Shown here piece after piece: positions 19,683 through 29,935 of a stretch of 64,000 bases of DNA. Position numbers and translations under genes: made by a program. This DNA comes from Spirochaetales bacterium (GTDB lineage Bacteria; Spirochaetota; Spirochaetia; DSM-2461): positions 86,514-150,513 of the forward strand of contig QKAW01000033.1 of assembly GCA_003247135.1 (NCBI GenBank), written 5' to 3'. A model generated the notes under the pieces. It worked only from the letters and a program-made list of their open reading frames with translations. It was not told where the DNA came from and did no database searches. Every line of letters begins with the position of its first letter. The stretch's first letter is position 1.

Positions 19683-20228
19683 ATGGAGTTGTTAGTAATT
19701 TCTGATATACATGGGAGTAGTACAGCCCTGGATAAAATTCTTGAAATCTATAATAGCAGGAAATTTGATAAAATTATTATATGTGGTGATGTTTTATATC
19801 ACGGGCCCAGAAATCCTCTACCGGAAGGATATAACCCTAAAGTTGTAGCCGAGAAATTAAACAGTATAAAAAGTGAACTTATGGTTATTAGGGGTAATTG
19901 CGAAAGTGAAGTGGATGAAATGGTTCTAGAATTTCCGGTAATGGGTACATATAGTTACTATAATGTTGGAGAGCATGATGTTTTTATAACCCATGGGCAT
20001 AAATACAATAGGGAGAATCTTCCACCTTTAAAGAAGGATTCAATACTATTAACTGGACATACTCATATTCCAACCGGGGATAAAACCAATGACATCTATT
20101 TCTTTAACCCGGGATCAATATCTCTGCCAAAGGGTGGTTTTGAACCTTCTTATGGAATACTAAATAGTGAAAGCTGGACTGTTTATGGGCTAAATAGTGA
20201 AAAAATTCTTATAGAGACTAAATTTTAA
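19683..20228 (+). CDS. YfcE/MJ0936-family metallophosphodiesterase
   Basis: SDIHGSSTALDKIL, GDVLYHGP, RGNCESE, THGHKY, GHTHIP metallophosphoesterase motifs. Confidence 0.85.
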   Translation: MELLVISDIHGSSTALDKILEIYNSRKFDKIIICGDVLYHGPRNPLPEGYNPKVVAEKLNSIKSELMVIRGNCESEVDEMVLEFPVMGTYSYYNVGEHDVFITHGHKYNRENLPPLKKDSILLTGHTHIPTGDKTNDIYFFNPGSISLPKGGFEPSYGILNSESWTVYGLNSEKILIETKF

Positions 20229-20257
20229 TGGTATAATAGCTGATTTACTGGATTATT

Positions 20258-20285
20258 TTGACATTTAATGGTAAATTGTTAAAAA
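20258..20285 (+). promoter_or_regulatory. Candidate sigma70-type promoter of the tetR-engB unit
   Basis: TTGACA (20258-20263), 16-nt spacer, TAAAAA (20280-20285). Confidence 0.4.
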
Positions 20286-20325
20286 TAGTTAATAAATTTT
20301 TGTCAAATTAAGAGAGGTTTTTACT

Positions 20326-20919
20326 TTGCCTAAGATTGTAGATCATGAAGAGAGAAAAAGAGATATAATGGAGATGGCTCTTACAATCTTTATTGAAGAG
20401 GGGTATACAAATACCAAACTTGCTAATATTGCAGATAAGTGCTGTATTGCCCGTACAACATTATACCAGTATTTTAGCAATAAAGATGATATCTTTAAAT
20501 ATGCAATTAAAACATTTACTGACTCTTTACAGGTAGATTACAAAACTATAGGAACAAGGCAGGATATTAATCCGGATGTAAAACTTAAAATGATAATTAT
20601 GGATATTATCGATGTATGTTTTACAAGACGGGAACTTCTGTTTTTATTACTTGAATTTCTAATTCAGGTAAAGAGTGAAGGTCGTCGTTTTGCCAGAAGT
20701 TTAAATAAAAGAACAATAAGAATAAGAAAGCTTTTCTCTAGAATAATAAGTGATGGTGTAAAAATGGAGCTTTTTAAAGACCTCCACGTACCTAGTATGA
20801 CAGATATCCTTGTAAGCCAGATAGAATCCATAGTCGTTCAGTTGTCCCTAACTGAGCAGTCTACCAGAGAAGAGAATATAGTAAGAATGACATGCTTACT
20901 GGACTGTTTTAAAAAGTAG
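20326..20919 (+). CDS. TetR-family transcriptional regulator
   Basis: N-terminal HTH: ALTIFIEEGYTNTKLANIADKCCIARTTLYQYFSNKDDIFKYAI. Confidence 0.88.
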   Translation: MPKIVDHEERKRDIMEMALTIFIEEGYTNTKLANIADKCCIARTTLYQYFSNKDDIFKYAIKTFTDSLQVDYKTIGTRQDINPDVKLKMIIMDIIDVCFTRRELLFLLLEFLIQVKSEGRRFARSLNKRTIRIRKLFSRIISDGVKMELFKDLHVPSMTDILVSQIESIVVQLSLTEQSTREENIVRMTCLLDCFKK

Positions 20920-20926
20920 GAGCAAT

Positions 20927-21520
20927 ATGATAAATTTTAAGAATGCTAAATTTTCAACAGCATTTAGTGCGAATTCAAAACCTCCTGAAGATCGATTTAT
21001 TGAAGTTGCATTTGCGGGAAGATCAAATGCTGGAAAGTCAAGTTCTTTAAATACATTAACCGGACAGAAAAAACTGGCTAGAACCAGTAGTAAACCGGGA
21101 AGAACACAACAGATAAATTTTTTTGGACTTGACGATAAGAGATTCCTGGTGGATCTGCCTGGGTACGGTTATGCTGCAGTATCAAAATCTTTAAAAGAAG
21201 AGTGGCAGGGTTTAATGGAAGGCTTTTTACGAAGTCGTCAAAGTTTAAGAGGTGTTGTTATTATTATGGATATCAGACATCCATTAAAGGATAATGATAT
21301 TCAGATGATTGAGTGGTGCGACGAAAGAGCACTTCCAATGCATATTGTTCTAACAAAGGCAGATAAGCTTAAAAAGAACAAGATAAACCAGACACTCTTT
21401 GCTGTAAAAAAAGAAATTCAGGATGTTAAAACTGATATCTCAGTTCAGGTTTTTTCTTCTGAGACTTCACTTGGTTTACCGGAACTTAGAGCAAAACTGG
21501 ACGAGTGGATGAGAGAGTAG
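20927..21520 (+). CDS. engB: Ribosome biogenesis GTP-binding protein EngB/YsxC
   Basis: GRSNAGKSSSLNTLTG, KPGRTQQINFF, VDLPGYGYA, LTKADKL motifs. Confidence 0.93.
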   Translation: MINFKNAKFSTAFSANSKPPEDRFIEVAFAGRSNAGKSSSLNTLTGQKKLARTSSKPGRTQQINFFGLDDKRFLVDLPGYGYAAVSKSLKEEWQGLMEGFLRSRQSLRGVVIIMDIRHPLKDNDIQMIEWCDERALPMHIVLTKADKLKKNKINQTLFAVKKEIQDVKTDISVQVFSSETSLGLPELRAKLDEWMRE

Positions 21521-22477
21521 TTGAAAAAAGCAGTTGTTGTTATTGTAACCCTTATGCTAATAGGGTGTTCAAAAAATATCACAAAAATAACAACTGCCAA
21601 AGGTTCCGGATTTATTAATGAACAGGGTAAAGTTGTAATAGAGCCTCAATTCATCTATGCCAAGGACTTTTCTGAAAATTTAGCAGCAGTATCTACCGAT
21701 GGTCTCACTTGGGGATATGCTGATTATAATGGAAACATTAAAATAGATAGTATCTTTGAAAAAGCATTAAGTTTTTCTGAAGGTTTGGCTCCGGTTTCAA
21801 TTGATGGGAGCTGGGGATTTATAAATAATAAGGGGAATATTAAAATTACTCTGAAATATCAGAGTGTATCTCAATTTAAAAATAGTATATCTAGAGTCGT
21901 AATAGATGGTAAAACTGAGTATATAGACAAAACCGGTAACACTGTTCTTACTTCTCCATATAGTTATGCCGGTTTATTTTCTGAAGGTCTAGCTGCTGCT
22001 ATGGAAAATAATAAGTTTGGTTTTATTGACATTTCAGGTAAGATTGTAATTCCATTTAAATATCTCTATGCAATGGATTTTTCAGAAGGCTTCTCTGCTG
22101 TTCGAACTAATTTAAAAAGTGGACATATAGGTAAAGATGATAAATGGCTATCCAGTAAGGATTACAACAGAGTCTTATCCTTTTCAAATGGGTTGGCGTA
22201 TGTAGAAGGAATGGATTTTAAAGGATATATTGACACAAAAGCCAGGGAAGTTTTACGGACAGAGTACGATTTTTGCTACAGTTTTTCCTCCAATCTGGCA
22301 AGAGTTGTTTCTGATTGTAAAACAGGATTTATAGATAAAACAGGTAAAATAGTAATTCCTTTGGAGTATGATCTGGCAACAGATTTTAAAAATGGATTTG
22401 CAACAGTTTTTAAAGATAAGAAGCAAATGGTTATTAATGTACATGGTAAAGTAGTGTATAATTCTGATCATGAATGA
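21521..22477 (+). CDS. WG-repeat lipoprotein
   Basis: Lipobox LMLIGC; repeated W/FGFIDxxGKIVIPxxYxxAxxFSEGLA units; TTG start. Confidence 0.8.
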   Translation: MKKAVVVIVTLMLIGCSKNITKITTAKGSGFINEQGKVVIEPQFIYAKDFSENLAAVSTDGLTWGYADYNGNIKIDSIFEKALSFSEGLAPVSIDGSWGFINNKGNIKITLKYQSVSQFKNSISRVVIDGKTEYIDKTGNTVLTSPYSYAGLFSEGLAAAMENNKFGFIDISGKIVIPFKYLYAMDFSEGFSAVRTNLKSGHIGKDDKWLSSKDYNRVLSFSNGLAYVEGMDFKGYIDTKAREVLRTEYDFCYSFSSNLARVVSDCKTGFIDKTGKIVIPLEYDLATDFKNGFATVFKDKKQMVINVHGKVVYNSDHE

Positions 22478-23462
22478 GATAACAATAATTAAACCCGATG
22501 ATTTTCATATTCATTTAAGACAGGGTTCTGATCTGGAATATTATGCAAAAGAGAGTGAAAAACAGTTTAAACGTGGCATTATTATGCCTAATACTGTTCC
22601 TCCAATAGTAACGGTTAATGATGTAAATAGATATAGAGATGAAATTTTAAAGGTTACAGAGGGTTTTGAGCCACTAATGACTTTTAAAATACTTCCGGAC
22701 AGTGATCCCGGTATAATATCTGAACTAAAACAAAACAAGGTTATAGCTGGGAAATATTATCCTGCTGGAGCTACAACAAATTCAGAAGATGGAATTACTG
22801 ACTGGAAAATTATGAAGCCTGTTTTAAAAGAGATGGAAAAACACGCTATGGTACTTAGTATACATGGAGAAGTTCCTGACTCATTTCTTTTAAACAGAGA
22901 GAGAGATTTTTTGCCAATTTTGGATGAGATACATAGAACATTTCCTAAACTTAGAATAGTTATGGAACATGTCTCTTGCAAGGAGTCAATTGATTATATA
23001 AATTCAGCCCATGATCATGTAGCTGGAAGTATATCATTACACCATTTAATATCAACAATTGAAGATGTTATAAATGATACAAGTATAAAATGTATGCCTA
23101 TCCCAAAAACACCTGAGGATAGAGAGGCTATTAGATTTGCAGCATTTTCCGGGAACAGAAAATTTTTCTTTGGTTCAGATAGTGCTCCTCATAAAGTCGA
23201 AGGTAAAATAGGCTTTAATCCTAAATCAGGAGTTTATACAGCCCCTGTTATCCTTCCTAAACTTGCAGAACTTTTTTATGAAAACGGAGTGTTGGATAAG
23301 CTAGAAAATTTTGTCTCTGTTTATGGTGCCAGATTCTATAAATTACCACTTAACAGAGAGCATATAACAGTTATTAAAAAGCCTATGATAGTTCCAGATG
23401 AGATGTATGGTGTTAGACCCTACCTGGCTGGCAGTGAAATCAGCTGGAGTTTAAAAAATTAG
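22470..23462 (+). CDS. pyrC: Dihydroorotase (E. coli PyrC type)
   Basis: IIKPDDFHIHLRQG, IMPNTVPP, FFFGSDSAPH motifs. Confidence 0.92.
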   Translation: MNEITIIKPDDFHIHLRQGSDLEYYAKESEKQFKRGIIMPNTVPPIVTVNDVNRYRDEILKVTEGFEPLMTFKILPDSDPGIISELKQNKVIAGKYYPAGATTNSEDGITDWKIMKPVLKEMEKHAMVLSIHGEVPDSFLLNRERDFLPILDEIHRTFPKLRIVMEHVSCKESIDYINSAHDHVAGSISLHHLISTIEDVINDTSIKCMPIPKTPEDREAIRFAAFSGNRKFFFGSDSAPHKVEGKIGFNPKSGVYTAPVILPKLAELFYENGVLDKLENFVSVYGARFYKLPLNREHITVIKKPMIVPDEMYGVRPYLAGSEISWSLKN

Positions 23463-24100
23463 TGGAAAGGATTGATCAAATCTTTACTATTCTTCAGGAA
23501 GAGGTAAAAAAATATAAAGTTCCGGTTGTGGATCTTATAAAGGTTCAGACTGGATCCCCATTTAAAATTCTGGTTGCTACAATTTTATCTGCAAGAACAA
23601 ATGACAGAACAACTTCAGAAGTCTGTTCCAGACTGTTTAAAGTCGTAGAAAATGCTGATGACTTTAATAGATTCTCGGAAGATGAAATAGCCGACCTAAT
23701 ATTTCCTGTTGGATTTTACAAAAATAAAGCACGATTCTTAAAAGAGCTTCCATTGGCTCTTAATGAAAAATTTAATGGAATAATTCCAAAAACTATAGAT
23801 GAACTTGTTACTCTTCCTGGTGTGGGAAGGAAAACAGCTAATCTTGTATTAGCTCAAGCTTTTGAAATACCTGCAATCTGTGTAGATGTTCATGTTCATA
23901 GAATTTTAAACAGAATTGATTATGTGAGAACAAAAACACCCTACGATACCGAAATGCGTTTAAGAAAAAAACTGCCTAAAAAGTACTGGTTAACAGTAAA
24001 TACAGTTTTTGTAATGTTTGGCCAGTATTTATGCAGACCAATAAATCCAAAATGTGATATCTGTCCAATCAATCACCTATGTGCTAAAAAGATAAAATAA
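23462..24100 (+). CDS. nth: Endonuclease III
   Basis: LSARTNDRTTSEV, LPGVGRKTANLVLAQAF, VDVHVHRILNR, C-terminal CxxxxxxCxxCxxxxxC cluster (CRPINPKCDICPINHLC). Confidence 0.93.
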   Translation: MERIDQIFTILQEEVKKYKVPVVDLIKVQTGSPFKILVATILSARTNDRTTSEVCSRLFKVVENADDFNRFSEDEIADLIFPVGFYKNKARFLKELPLALNEKFNGIIPKTIDELVTLPGVGRKTANLVLAQAFEIPAICVDVHVHRILNRIDYVRTKTPYDTEMRLRKKLPKKYWLTVNTVFVMFGQYLCRPINPKCDICPINHLCAKKIK

Positions 24101-24101
24101 T

Positions 24102-24197
24102 TTACATCATTAATGGTAAGAAGATCATTGATACAAGTGATACTAAAGAAAGTAAAGATATTGATGATACTACTGCAATTGCTATATTGTTTTTCAT
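24102..24197 (-). CDS. Small hydrophobic peptide (31 aa)
   Basis: MKNNIAIAVVSSISLLSLVSLVSMIFLPLMM with GGAGG Shine-Dalgarno (24204-24208); below ORF-track cutoff. Confidence 0.5.
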   Translation of the reverse strand: MKNNIAIAVVSSISLLSLVSLVSMIFLPLMM

Positions 24198-24341
24198 TTT
24201 ATGCCTCCGTGTTATGATTTAATAATAAATTTAAAATTAAATGGATCCCATGTACCATTTGGCATAATTTGACCTTGTATAAATAGATATCTGTTAGTAA
24301 CATATAATTGTTAAATCAAATTTATATGAAGGATCCCGTAG

Positions 24342-25172
24342 ATGATCAAAGTAAACAACCAGGAATTAAGTAAGAATGAATATCAGGGGGCGTGCTATAA
24401 CTATATGTCCCATACAAGGAAACAGGAATTAACCCCAGAGGATAAATTTATTGTAGCTAATCAATTAGTTGATACATATTTACTGTTAACAGAGGGAAAA
24501 AAGGGGAACTACTTTCCTGAAGATGCAGATGTAGAGAGTAATTTTACTAACCTTGTAGCTCAATTTCCATCCCAAGAGCAATTTGATAACACTTTAAAGG
24601 AGATGGGTGATACTGTAGAGAGTGTAAAAGAGCGACTTAGAGACGATCTTATTTTAAGAGCATATATTGAAGGTGAATTTTATAGTAAAATTTCAATTGA
24701 GAATTCTTCTGTTGAGAATTTTTACAAAGAACATGAGGATAAATTTATCTCTGAAACTCAGGTTAAGGCTTCTCATATTCTTGTAAAAGATGAAGAAACA
24801 ATTAACTCTATTAGTGAAAAACTAAAATCAGGGGACTCATTTGCTGATTTAGCTAAGGAGATTTCTGATTGTCCAAGTGGACAAAATGGTGGCGATTTAG
24901 GATTCTTCGGAAAAGGGAAAATGGTTCCGGAGTTTGAGACAGTTGCTTTTGAATTAGGACTTAATGAGATTTCCGAACCTTTTAAAACAGATTTCGGATA
25001 CCATATTGTAATGGTTACAGATAAGACAGAGGGTGGTAAACAATCCTTTGAAAGTGTTGCTCCAGAGATTAAAAGACACTTGGAGCAAATTGAAGCTCAA
25101 AGAGTTATTTCACAAAAACTCGAACAACTAAGAGCTGAAGCTTCTATCGTAATTGACAGAGAATCCCTGTAG
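24342..25172 (+). CDS. PpiC/parvulin-type peptidyl-prolyl isomerase without obvious signal peptide
   Basis: VKASHILVKDEETI...FADLAKEISDCPSGQNGGDLGFFGKGKMVPEFE...FGYHIVMV. Confidence 0.9.
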   Translation: MIKVNNQELSKNEYQGACYNYMSHTRKQELTPEDKFIVANQLVDTYLLLTEGKKGNYFPEDADVESNFTNLVAQFPSQEQFDNTLKEMGDTVESVKERLRDDLILRAYIEGEFYSKISIENSSVENFYKEHEDKFISETQVKASHILVKDEETINSISEKLKSGDSFADLAKEISDCPSGQNGGDLGFFGKGKMVPEFETVAFELGLNEISEPFKTDFGYHIVMVTDKTEGGKQSFESVAPEIKRHLEQIEAQRVISQKLEQLRAEASIVIDRESL

Positions 25173-25180
25173 TATTTAGA

Positions 25181-25211
25181 TAATCCCAATTTTTGGGATT
25201 ATTTTTTTTAT
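25181..25211 (+). terminator. Rho-independent terminator
   Basis: TAATCCCAA-TTT-TTGGGATTA followed by TTTTTTTT. Confidence 0.85.
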
Positions 25212-25247
25212 AAAGAAAGTAAAAAATGATGTTTAATCTTGCTTTAC

Positions 25248-25264
25248 ATACCCTATAGGGGTAT
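25248..25264. promoter_or_regulatory. CsoR-type Cu operator
   Basis: ATACCCTATAGGGGTAT, a pseudo-palindrome of the TACCC...GGGGTA type, immediately upstream of csoR. Confidence 0.75.
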
Positions 25265-25273
25265 AGTGTATCA

Positions 25274-25546
25274 ATGAACAGTGATGAAAGAGAAAAATTA
25301 TGTAAAAGACTTAAAAAAATTGAAGGTCAGGTTAGAGGTGTAGAAATCATGATCAGTGATAAAAGATATTGTATAGATATATTAAATCAGACAAGAGCTA
25401 TTATCTCAGGAATGAAAAAAATTGAGGAGATAATTCTGGAAAATCATATGAAAACATGTGTGTCTGCATCATTCCTGTCTGATAATGGTGATGATAAAGA
25501 GATTAAAATTAAAGAGGTTATTAATTTAATCTCAAAATATAGGTAG
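25274..25546 (+). CDS. csoR: CsoR/FrmR-family metal-sensing repressor
   Basis: RLKKIEGQVRGVEIMI...YCIDILNQTRAI...ENHMKTCV; operator and copA adjacency. Confidence 0.88.
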   Translation: MNSDEREKLCKRLKKIEGQVRGVEIMISDKRYCIDILNQTRAIISGMKKIEEIILENHMKTCVSASFLSDNGDDKEIKIKEVINLISKYR

Positions 25547-25552
25547 GTAAAT

Positions 25553-27775
25553 ATGAGTAAAAATATTAAAGAGGTATATCATATAACCGGGATGTCCTGT
25601 ACATCCTGTGCTGCAAATATAGAAAAGACAGTATCTGGATTATTAAACGTTACTGAAGCTAAAGTTAATTTTGCGGATAAAAAACTGATTGTTGAGTATG
25701 ATTCAAAAAACCTGAAAAGTCAGCAGATTTTTAATGCTGTAAAAGAGAAAGGTTTTGAACTAAGTACTCTGCAGGATGCTGCAGATCAGGATGAGAAACA
25801 CCTAAAGAAAGAATTAAACAGACTGATTGCGGCTTGGGCTATTACAATCCCACTATCCATAAAAATGCTTCTCCATATGATATGGGGTATACATTTGTTA
25901 ACAGGGCTGCCGTCCCTGTTGTTTGATATGGTTTTGTCTTTTGTTGTAATTTTTATAATTGGTTATCCTGTTGTAAAAATAACAGTTAACAGTTTGGTCA
26001 CATTTAACTTTAATATGGACTCCCTAATTGGGATTGGTGCCTTTGCTTCATTCTTGTCCGGAGTTTTTATTCTTTTTGGTATAGATATTGATAGTTTTGT
26101 CTCAATTGGTGCAATGATAATGAGTATTAATTTTATAGGGAATTACTTAAAACTTATGGCAACAGGCAGGGCAGGAAAGGCAATTAAGGAACTATTGGAA
26201 CTGGGAGCAAAAACAGCCTTTGTTATTCTTGAAAGTGGAGAAATTAGAGAAAAAGCTGTAGAAGTGTTAAAAATTGGTGATATAGTTTTAGTAAAACCCG
26301 GTGAGAAAATTCCTGTAGATGGTATAATTATTGATGGAAGCTCATCTATTGATGAATCTATAGCAACAGGAGAGTCTGTACCAGTGGATAAATCTGTCGG
26401 GGATAGTGTTATAGGTGGAACAATAAACCATGTAGGTGTTATTAAGGTTAAAATAGAAAAAATTGGAAGTGAAACCTTTCTTTCTCGAATTGTTCAGATG
26501 GTACAGGATGCCCAGGGCACAAAAGTACCAATTCAGGCCTTTGCTGATAAGGTCACTTCCATTTTTGTTCCAACAATTCTTATCATATCCTTAATAACCC
26601 TTGTTTTCTGGCTTATTTTTCCTGATAAAGGAATAAAAATTATATCACTATTTAGTGAATTCCTTCCCTGGATTGATACAGCAAGGGATCCTCTATCTAT
26701 GGCTTTATTTGCTTCCATAGCTTCTTTAGTTATTGCCTGTCCTTGTGCATTGGGTCTTGCAACTCCAACAGCTTTAATGGTTGGAATGGGTAAGGGGGCA
26801 AAAAGCGGTATTCTTATCAGAAACGGAGAATCAATTCAGACTGCTAAGTCCTTAGATGTTATTGTTTTTGATAAAACCGGAACTATTACAATGGGAAAAC
26901 CTAAACTTGATAGAATTTACTCAAATATTTCTGAAGAGAAGTTTTTAGAAATTGCAGCATCAATAGAACAACATTCTGAGCATCCTTTAGCAAAAGCTGT
27001 TACTGATGAAGCAAAGGTTAGAGGTCTTTCTCTACTTGAACCAAGGGAGTTTAAAGCTGTAGTCGGTAAAGGTCTTACAGGATATGTTGGTAGTGATTTT
27101 GTTGTAATTGGAAGTGTCTCTTATTTAAATGAACTGTCTGTAGATACAAGTGAGTTTAACAGTGTTATTTCTGAAAATCTTGATCTTGGTAAAACAGTAG
27201 TTGGAGTATTGGTAAATGATTCTCTTTCCGGAATAATTGTAATATCTGATCAGGTTAAAACAGATTCTGCAGAAGCTATAAAAGCCTTGCATGAGATGGG
27301 CTTAACAACTGTAATGTTAACAGGTGATAATTATAAGGCTGCACAATCTATTGCTAAAAGTGTAGGAATAGACAGGGTTGAGGCTGAATTAATGCCTGAC
27401 AAGAAGATCGAAATTGTTAAACAACTTCAGGAAAGTGGGAAAACTGTAGCAATGGTTGGGGATGGAATTAATGATGCACCGGCCTTAAAACAGGCTAATG
27501 TCGGTATTGCACTTGGAACTGGAACAGATATTGCTATAGAGTCTGGTGATATAACATTGGTAAATGGAAGTTTAATGGGGGTTGTAAAATCCATAAAATT
27601 ATCAAAAGGGACATTTTTTAAGATTAAGCAAAACCTTTTCTGGGCATTTTTCTATAATGTTATACTAGCGGTTACAGGGTTATTACACCCTGCTATTGCT
27701 GAAATTGCCATGGCATTAAGCTCAATAAATGTTGTACTTAACTCTTTAAGACTAAAAAATATAAGAATTGATTAA
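25553..27775 (+). CDS. copA: Copper-translocating P1B-type ATPase
   Basis: HMA domain [73 protein letters not shown]. Confidence 0.93.
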   Translation: MSKNIKEVYHITGMSCTSCAANIEKTVSGLLNVTEAKVNFADKKLIVEYDSKNLKSQQIFNAVKEKGFELSTLQDAADQDEKHLKKELNRLIAAWAITIPLSIKMLLHMIWGIHLLTGLPSLLFDMVLSFVVIFIIGYPVVKITVNSLVTFNFNMDSLIGIGAFASFLSGVFILFGIDIDSFVSIGAMIMSINFIGNYLKLMATGRAGKAIKELLELGAKTAFVILESGEIREKAVEVLKIGDIVLVKPGEKIPVDGIIIDGSSSIDESIATGESVPVDKSVGDSVIGGTINHVGVIKVKIEKIGSETFLSRIVQMVQDAQGTKVPIQAFADKVTSIFVPTILIISLITLVFWLIFPDKGIKIISLFSEFLPWIDTARDPLSMALFASIASLVIACPCALGLATPTALMVGMGKGAKSGILIRNGESIQTAKSLDVIVFDKTGTITMGKPKLDRIYSNISEEKFLEIAASIEQHSEHPLAKAVTDEAKVRGLSLLEPREFKAVVGKGLTGYVGSDFVVIGSVSYLNELSVDTSEFNSVISENLDLGKTVVGVLVNDSLSGIIVISDQVKTDSAEAIKALHEMGLTTVMLTGDNYKAAQSIAKSVGIDRVEAELMPDKKIEIVKQLQESGKTVAMVGDGINDAPALKQANVGIALGTGTDIAIESGDITLVNGSLMGVVKSIKLSKGTFFKIKQNLFWAFFYNVILAVTGLLHPAIAEIAMALSSINVVLNSLRLKNIRID

Positions 27776-29325
27776 ATTATCAGGAAGATAATCATGGATA
27801 GAAAAAGCAAACCCAAAAGTGCTTTTATCAGAACAATTCTTGATTGAAACCAGCTAATCAATTTATCGTTTGTTGTTCCTTTATACACAGTTGTAAAAAC
27901 TATAAGTAAAGGAATAATAAACCCAAAATTGTAAAGAGTCAGGTAAAGATAGGATGAGATGTTACCTTCAATTTTAATAATATAAGCTATAATCGGCAGA
28001 TAAACCTGTCCTGTACAGGTTAACTCAAAGATTGTTACCATAACTCCAATAATGATTGTTCCAAGGATTAATCCCCTTGTTCGGGTATTAGTCTTAATTA
28101 CATTATGTATTCTCTTTTTTATACTCTTTGGTAATTGTAGCTTCATCTCTTTTACAGAACCCTTTTTAGCTAATAGAGCATCATAAAAACTTAGAAATGA
28201 TAATACAACAAGAACCAGTATTATTACATATTTAATAATATCCGAGATAATTTTAAAGTAGTTTGCAGCTCGAATTGCATTTAAAAGACCTAAACCCACA
28301 AGGTAGTAGGATGCAAAAATTGTTACAGAGAATATTATACCTACATGAAGAATTTCTTTCTTCCCTTTTCCGATGTAGAATAGTGATGATATTAGGAACA
28401 GAAGGGTTGTAAATGCACAGGGATTTACACCATCAAGAAGTCCCGCAAGAAAAATAGGTAGAGGTTTAAGATACTCAAGACTCTCTTTAAATTCACTGTT
28501 TTTTACATTAGTTGCTTTTGTCTCGTTATATTTTTCTTTAAAGTATTCTATATTAACATCAGTACCCTGAATAACATTTGAGTTAACTATGACTATTGGG
28601 AATTCCTTTAACTCAACTTGAAAAGACTCAAGTCTTCTCATTAATGAATCTATTTCACTCTTTTCCAGTACATTGTGCTTAACTACTGAGATCTGAAGAC
28701 CTAAATCTTTCTGAATTATTGGGATGTCCTGATTTATAAACTTTTCGCAGGTTGTACAACCCGGGGAGTAGTAAATATCCAGAATAACCCATTTTTCTTT
28801 TAAGTAATTAGCAGTTCCTATCTCTTCCAGTTCTCTCTCGTTTTCCTTACATCCAAGGCAGCCACTAGACAGAACTTCTGCTGGAGGTTCCGGAAGATTT
28901 GCATAGAATTTGATTGTTGCTCTTTCCCCATTGTAGTCGTATAGAACATGTCTGGACATAGTAGTATAACCTTCCGGTTCAAGAGTTACCTTAAATTTTA
29001 CAGTTTCTCCTGCTTCAATAACTCTGTTTTTTGGTGTTACTTCCAGACAGTCACATAAAGAGTAAAAGTTGATTGTTTTTGACTCCTCAGAGTCATTATT
29101 AATTTCAAATTCACTCTCTACCAAACTGTAATCATCCAGTTCTCCCAGAAATATTTCCCCGGGAATTTTAGATGAGAACAGTTGAATAGGAATTAATGCT
29201 ATAAAAAGAAAAAGAGTTATTTTTAGATTAAACCCCAAGGTATGCTTTCCGAACATCATCATTTTTAAGTAGGTTTTCCCCTGTATCTGACAGTGTAATA
29301 ACACCGTTTTGCAGAACATATCCAC
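27772..29325 (-). CDS. DUF1573-like + thioredoxin-like + DsbD/CcdA-like membrane fusion protein
   Basis: N-terminal CDCLEV domain, [12 protein letters not shown] redox motif, then TM domain with [13 protein letters not shown] and [11 protein letters not shown]. Track start overlaps livF; a start near TTG/ATG of ..[18 protein letters not shown] is more likely. Confidence 0.75.
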   Translation of the reverse strand: MDMFCKTVLLHCQIQGKTYLKMMMFGKHTLGFNLKITLFLFIALIPIQLFSSKIPGEIFLGELDDYSLVESEFEINNDSEESKTINFYSLCDCLEVTPKNRVIEAGETVKFKVTLEPEGYTTMSRHVLYDYNGERATIKFYANLPEPPAEVLSSGCLGCKENERELEEIGTANYLKEKWVILDIYYSPGCTTCEKFINQDIPIIQKDLGLQISVVKHNVLEKSEIDSLMRRLESFQVELKEFPIVIVNSNVIQGTDVNIEYFKEKYNETKATNVKNSEFKESLEYLKPLPIFLAGLLDGVNPCAFTTLLFLISSLFYIGKGKKEILHVGIIFSVTIFASYYLVGLGLLNAIRAANYFKIISDIIKYVIILVLVVLSFLSFYDALLAKKGSVKEMKLQLPKSIKKRIHNVIKTNTRTRGLILGTIIIGVMVTIFELTCTGQVYLPIIAYIIKIEGNISSYLYLTLYNFGFIIPLLIVFTTVYKGTTNDKLISWFQSRIVLIKALLGLLFLSMIIFLII

Positions 29326-29935
29326 GATCTGAAATTTTTAATGCCTGGTTTGCATTCTGCTCAACAAGAAACACAGTAATATTGTGTTCTTTGTTCACTT
29401 TTTGAATAATTTCAAATATCTGTTTAACTATTAGGGGTGCTAAACCAAGAGATGGTTCATCTAAAAGCAGAAGTTTTGGTTCCATCATTAAAGCTCTTGA
29501 AATTGTTAGCATCTGTTGCTCTCCACCTGATAGAGTCCCCCCTAATTGGTGTCGTCTATCTCCAAGAATTGGAAATAGAGAGTACATAAATTCAATATCC
29601 TTTTTTATCTGCTTCTTGTCATTTCTAAGAAATGCACCTAACTCAAGATTTTCCAGAACAGTTAAACTAGGGAAAATTCTTCTTCCTTCTGGTGCCTGTG
29701 AAATACCAAGAGACACAATACTGTCCGGTGTCATACGAGTTAAATCTTCGCCATTAAAGGTAATACTTCCTGATCTTGGCTTTTCAAGACCTGAAATTGA
29801 TAGAAGTGTTGTAGATTTTCCAGCACCGTTTGCACCGATAAGAGAGATTATCTCTCCCTGCTTTACCTCAAGAGAAATACCCTTTAATGCATGAATATGT
29901 CCGTAAAATGTATTTATATTGTCAATCTTTAACAT
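29228..29935 (-). CDS. livF: Branched-chain amino acid ABC transporter ATP-binding protein
   Basis: GANGAGKSTTLLSISG, LSGGEQQMLTISRALM, LLLDEPSLGLAPLIV. Confidence 0.92.
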   Translation of the reverse strand: MLKIDNINTFYGHIHALKGISLEVKQGEIISLIGANGAGKSTTLLSISGLEKPRSGSITFNGEDLTRMTPDSIVSLGISQAPEGRRIFPSLTVLENLELGAFLRNDKKQIKKDIEFMYSLFPILGDRRHQLGGTLSGGEQQMLTISRALMMEPKLLLLDEPSLGLAPLIVKQIFEIIQKVNKEHNITVFLVEQNANQALKISDRGYVLQNGVITLSDTGENLLKNDDVRKAYLGV

